From DAOTTX01 sp034437515 (GTDB taxonomy: Bacteria > Chloroflexota > Anaerolineae > Aggregatilineales > Phototrophicaceae), in the NCBI GenBank assembly GCA_034437515.1, contig DAOTTX010000343.1:1-7121 (forward strand): 7,121 nucleotides of DNA. The letters run 5' to 3'. Of this stretch, positions 4,962 to 7,121 are shown piece after piece. Below the pieces are notes generated by a model that ran no database searches, was not told where the DNA came from, and saw nothing but the letters and a program-made list of their open reading frames with translations. Position numbers and translations under genes: made by a program. Position 1 is the stretch's first letter; each line of letters opens with the position of its first letter.

Positions 4962-5038
4962 CAATTTTGTTGTGAGTTTCGTAAATTATTCGACAATTTC
5001 TTAACTATTTACGATGCTCCCCCCGCGGTAACACCATT

Positions 5039-5044
5039 TATAAT
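5039..5044 (+). promoter_or_regulatory. -10 box (TATAAT) implying a leaderless glycosyltransferase mRNA
   Basis: A perfect TATAAT ends 6 bases before the ATG at 5051, so the expected transcription start falls on or beside the A of the start codon. No ribosome site and no -35 hexamer are visible. The box lies in the short inverted repeat CCATT-TAT-AATGG (5034-5046). Confidence 0.5.
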
Positions 5045-5050
5045 GGCGAC

Positions 5051-6757
5051 ATGAAGACTTTCTTTGCTTTTCCGATCATCAGTGTCGCGTGCTTGCTGCT
5101 GCTCTTGCTGGGGCAGAACGCATCGTCCCCGCTGGATACCGACCTGCAAATGCTGTTGTTAACCGGCGGCGTAGGATTGCTGGCGTGGGGCGCATGGCCC
5201 GCCACCACCAGCAATGCGCGGCCTCGGCAAACGGTGCCGCTGCTGGTCGGGATTATCCTATTGGGGTTTGCGCTGCGGCTTGCCAACCTGGAACATGCCG
5301 TTCACAACTTCGTGGACGAAGCACACTTCGCCGCCGGTGTCGCCGACCTGCGCGACGACGATGATCTGCCCGTATTACGGGCGATGGCGAACATCGCCGC
5401 CTTCCCGCGCACCTATGCCTATCTGCAACGCTGCGCCGCTGATCTGCTGGGCGCGAATTTGGTCGCGCTGCGCATCGTCAGCGTGGTGTTCGGCACACTG
5501 ACCATCCCGGCGGTGTATTTGCTGGGGCGCTGGTTGTTTAGTCGTCGGGTCGGTCTGGTGGCGGCGCTGCTGCTGGCGACCTTCCCGCCGCACATCCACC
5601 TCAGCCGCATGGCGTTGAACAACATCGCCGATCCGCTGTTCGGCACGCTGATGGTCGCGCTGTTGGCACGGCGGCGTTACGCGCTGGCGGGGATCATGCT
5701 CGGTTTGACGCAGTATTGGTATGAGGGCGGCAAGCTGTTATATCCGGCGCTGGCGGTGTTGTGGTTCGTGGGGGCGGTGTTTGTTTATTTCAACCAGATC
5801 GGCAACCGGCGACCCCGACGTGCCCCGGTCATCAAACCGGCGCGGATCGGTGTATTTGTGTTGGCGGCTTTGGTGGTCGCGCTGCCGTTGATCTCACTCA
5901 GCATCACTGAGGACTGGACGTACATCCCGCGCTTGCAGGCCGAAGGCACGGGCGGCGGGGCATTGTTCGCCGCTGATGGTGCCGCGCAGCTTGTGCTTTA
6001 CATCGAAGAACAATTTGTCCCGGCGCTGTTACACTTCATCACCCACCCGGACGGCAGCAAAATTTATTACGGCGGGGAAACCGCGCTGGTGCTGCCCTGG
6101 CTGCTGCCGCTGTTCGTGGTTGGTCTGCTGGTGTTGCTGCGTCGGGGACGGTTGCTGCTCCCCGCTTGGCTACTGCTGACCGCGCTCGGCAACAGTTTGA
6201 TCGACAATCCCGACTACACCGCCCGGTTCGCGGTGGCCTTCCCCGCGCTGGTGACCGTGATGGCGGTGGGTGCATCGTGGGTATGGGCGCGTGTGACGGT
6301 GAGGCTGGCTCCCGCATGGCGGGCCGCGCTGGCTGTCACCCTCGCCGTGATGATCGTCGCGCAGCCGGTCTACTACTTCGGCCCGCACCTGCACACCTAC
6401 AACCGGCAGATTCGCCCCTTCCGTGACCATCAAGACGTGATCTGGCGTATGCGTGATCTGCCAGCGGGGACGCAGGGCTTTCTCTTCACCGATGAGCTGA
6501 CCTACGTCCCACATATTCAGATGTTGTCGCGTTACTGGGGTGTTACGCTTGACCTGAAATTCTTACATCCGCTGGAGTTGCGTGTGCGCTCAGCGGCGGC
6601 GTTGCCACCTGGGGCGAGACTGGCATTTTTCGTCAAACCGGACGACCGCGAGACGTTAAACTTCCTCGCCCGCACGTTTACGCTCACCCCGCCGCAACCG
6701 AGTCCTTACAACCTCCCGGCGGATAAGCAATACTGGCTCGTCCGCCCGGTGGAATGA
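5051..6757 (+). CDS. GT39-type (PMT/ArnT-like) membrane glycosyltransferase
   Basis: This 568-residue integral membrane protein is of the GT-C fold, which transfers sugars from a polyprenyl-phosphate donor to an envelope acceptor on the outer face of the membrane. About twelve hydrophobic segments can be picked out, near residues 5-20, 33-50, 62-78, 136-160, 166-180, 192-206, 209-222, 229-247, 264-284, 345-364, 368-382, 393-414 and 424-443. The family hallmarks are present: R76-LANLEH then F87-V-D89-E90 in the first outer loop, where the acidic pair is the expected catalytic or metal-binding site, and the segment FPPHIHLSRMALNNIADP (178-195) typical of PMT_2 proteins. Residues 444-568 form a soluble C-terminal domain. 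Donor and acceptor cannot be deduced. The ATG at 5051 is probably read from a leaderless transcript, and no ribosome site is seen. The gene is divergent from protein B and ends 10 bases from the convergent gene at 6768. Confidence 0.85.
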   Translation: MKTFFAFPIISVACLLLLLLGQNASSPLDTDLQMLLLTGGVGLLAWGAWPATTSNARPRQTVPLLVGIILLGFALRLANLEHAVHNFVDEAHFAAGVADLRDDDDLPVLRAMANIAAFPRTYAYLQRCAADLLGANLVALRIVSVVFGTLTIPAVYLLGRWLFSRRVGLVAALLLATFPPHIHLSRMALNNIADPLFGTLMVALLARRRYALAGIMLGLTQYWYEGGKLLYPALAVLWFVGAVFVYFNQIGNRRPRRAPVIKPARIGVFVLAALVVALPLISLSITEDWTYIPRLQAEGTGGGALFAADGAAQLVLYIEEQFVPALLHFITHPDGSKIYYGGETALVLPWLLPLFVVGLLVLLRRGRLLLPAWLLLTALGNSLIDNPDYTARFAVAFPALVTVMAVGASWVWARVTVRLAPAWRAALAVTLAVMIVAQPVYYFGPHLHTYNRQIRPFRDHQDVIWRMRDLPAGTQGFLFTDELTYVPHIQMLSRYWGVTLDLKFLHPLELRVRSAAALPPGARLAFFVKPDDRETLNFLARTFTLTPPQPSPYNLPADKQYWLVRPVE

Positions 6758-6767
6758 GGCGTTACTA

Positions 6768-7121
6768 TTATGCCTCGTCGTCGTCGAACGATGCCTCGAT
6801 CTCCGCGAGTTCGGCCTCGATGCGTGCCCGCCGTTCTTCGAGTTCACGCCGCCGCAGATCACGCACTTTGCGCCGTTCCTCGTCCATCTTCGGGCGCTCG
6901 TCATCGGTGAACTGTGCCATTTCTGCGTCGAGTTGTTCCATCTCCGTGTCGAGCACATCCATTTCCGCGTCGAACGCTTCCATCGCATCATCAACAGAGT
7001 CAACCGCCGTGTCGATCTCCACGCGGATCTTACGCTTCTCACCGGGTGCTTTAGGCGGGACGGGCGGCACCGGTGGCAGCGGCTCCGTGCGATAGTCAAC
7101 ACGGAAGTCGGCAAGGCTTTC
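6768..7121 (-). CDS. C-terminal part of an acidic/basic coiled-coil protein (5' end beyond the window)
   Basis: Only the last 117 residues are visible; the frame stays open to the right edge, so the true start is outside. A GTG at 7068-7070 exists but the upstream frame (ESLADFRVDYRTEPLPPV) continues naturally through it, so I treat the gene as partial. A proline-rich linker (PLPPVPPVPPKAPG) leads into a continuous charged helix. This contains three near-identical heptads, FDAEMDV, LDTEMEQ and LDAEMAQ, followed by an Arg/Glu-rich stretch (RRKVRDLRRRELEERRARIE) and an acidic end (FDDDEA). No transmembrane segment or catalytic motif is visible here. The coiled coil suggests an oligomerisation or scaffold tail on an unknown upstream domain. 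It converges on the glycosyltransferase gene with a 10-base gap and no terminator. Confidence 0.7.
   Translation of the reverse strand, partial: ESLADFRVDYRTEPLPPVPPVPPKAPGEKRKIRVEIDTAVDSVDDAMEAFDAEMDVLDTEMEQLDAEMAQFTDDERPKMDEERRKVRDLRRRELEERRARIEAELAEIEASFDDDEA
6919..6981 (-). repeat. Three 21-bp tandem units encoding coiled-coil heptads
   Basis: Units at 6919-6939, 6940-6960 and 6961-6981 share the plus-strand pattern ATYTCYGYGTCGA followed by a variable part ending in TCC. Each encodes one heptad of the form (F/L)-D-(A/T)-E-M-x-x, so the repeat preserves helical register. Confidence 0.7.

Noticed and set aside
4909..4962. Upstream GTG start for protein B
   Set aside because: It would add 18 residues with no counterpart in protein A, and it overlaps the likely promoter; GTG 4908 has a ribosome site.
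6919..6981. CRISPR-like array from regularly spaced similar units
   Set aside because: The units are contiguous 21-mers with no spacers and encode in-frame heptads of a coiled coil.
6754..7095. 113-codon plus-strand frame, Ser/Arg-rich
   Set aside because: It is antisense to the coiled-coil frame. Its serine runs are the mirror of Asp/Glu codons, so it is not a likely protein.
6656..7114. 152-codon minus-strand frame overlapping the coiled-coil gene and the glycosyltransferase end
   Set aside because: It is Arg/Ser-rich and low-complexity, in a different frame from the heptad-bearing frame, and it crosses the conserved end of the glycosyltransferase.
1..7121. tRNA, rRNA, riboswitch, transposase or defence-system genes
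   Set aside because: I looked for these on both strands and saw no cloverleaf, conserved rRNA segment, riboswitch-like leader, transposase motif or nuclease/helicase signature.

Overview
The window looks like a chromosomal stretch from a moderately GC-rich bacterium, most plausibly of the phylum Chloroflexota (Anaerolineae-like). This is an inference from three things: a secreted DUF3352 protein, a GT39-type membrane glycosyltransferase, and a GC-rich palindromic intergenic repeat of a style I associate with Chloroflexota genomes. No rRNA, tRNA or other lineage marker is present to confirm it.

Layout, left to right. Positions 1-110 hold a hairpin-bearing intergenic repeat. Positions 190-954 (minus) encode a phage head-tail connector-like protein. 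It seems to be an orphan: a very short, coupled 21-codon reading frame follows it, and no capsid or portal gene precedes it. A small unknown gene (1050-1418, plus) converges on a second small unknown gene, called protein A here (1450-1812, minus), with a hairpin between them. An AT-rich divergent promoter region separates protein A from a SlyD/FkpB-like FKBP prolyl isomerase (1977-2411, plus), which ends in a strong intrinsic terminator. A long secreted DUF3352 protein follows on the minus strand (2518-4332). Next comes protein B (4537-4908, minus), a clear paralogue of protein A, with a terminator hairpin that overlaps its stop codon and a second hairpin further on. Across a 142-base divergent region lies a multi-pass GT39/PMT-type glycosyltransferase (5051-6757, plus), apparently leaderless. 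It converges, with a 10-base gap, on the 3' end of a coiled-coil protein that runs off the right edge.

The genes are mostly single transcription units with their own promoters, and I see no multi-gene operon. The two envelope-related genes (DUF3352 and GT39) and the cytoplasmic FKBP are ordinary accessory or housekeeping functions. No assembled defence, biosynthetic or mobile system is evident. The most noteworthy items are the A/B family of unknown 120-residue proteins (37% identical over an ungapped 62-residue core), the isolated phage connector beside a repeat, the stop-codon-overlapping terminator, the leaderless glycosyltransferase start and the recurrent extended -10 promoters.
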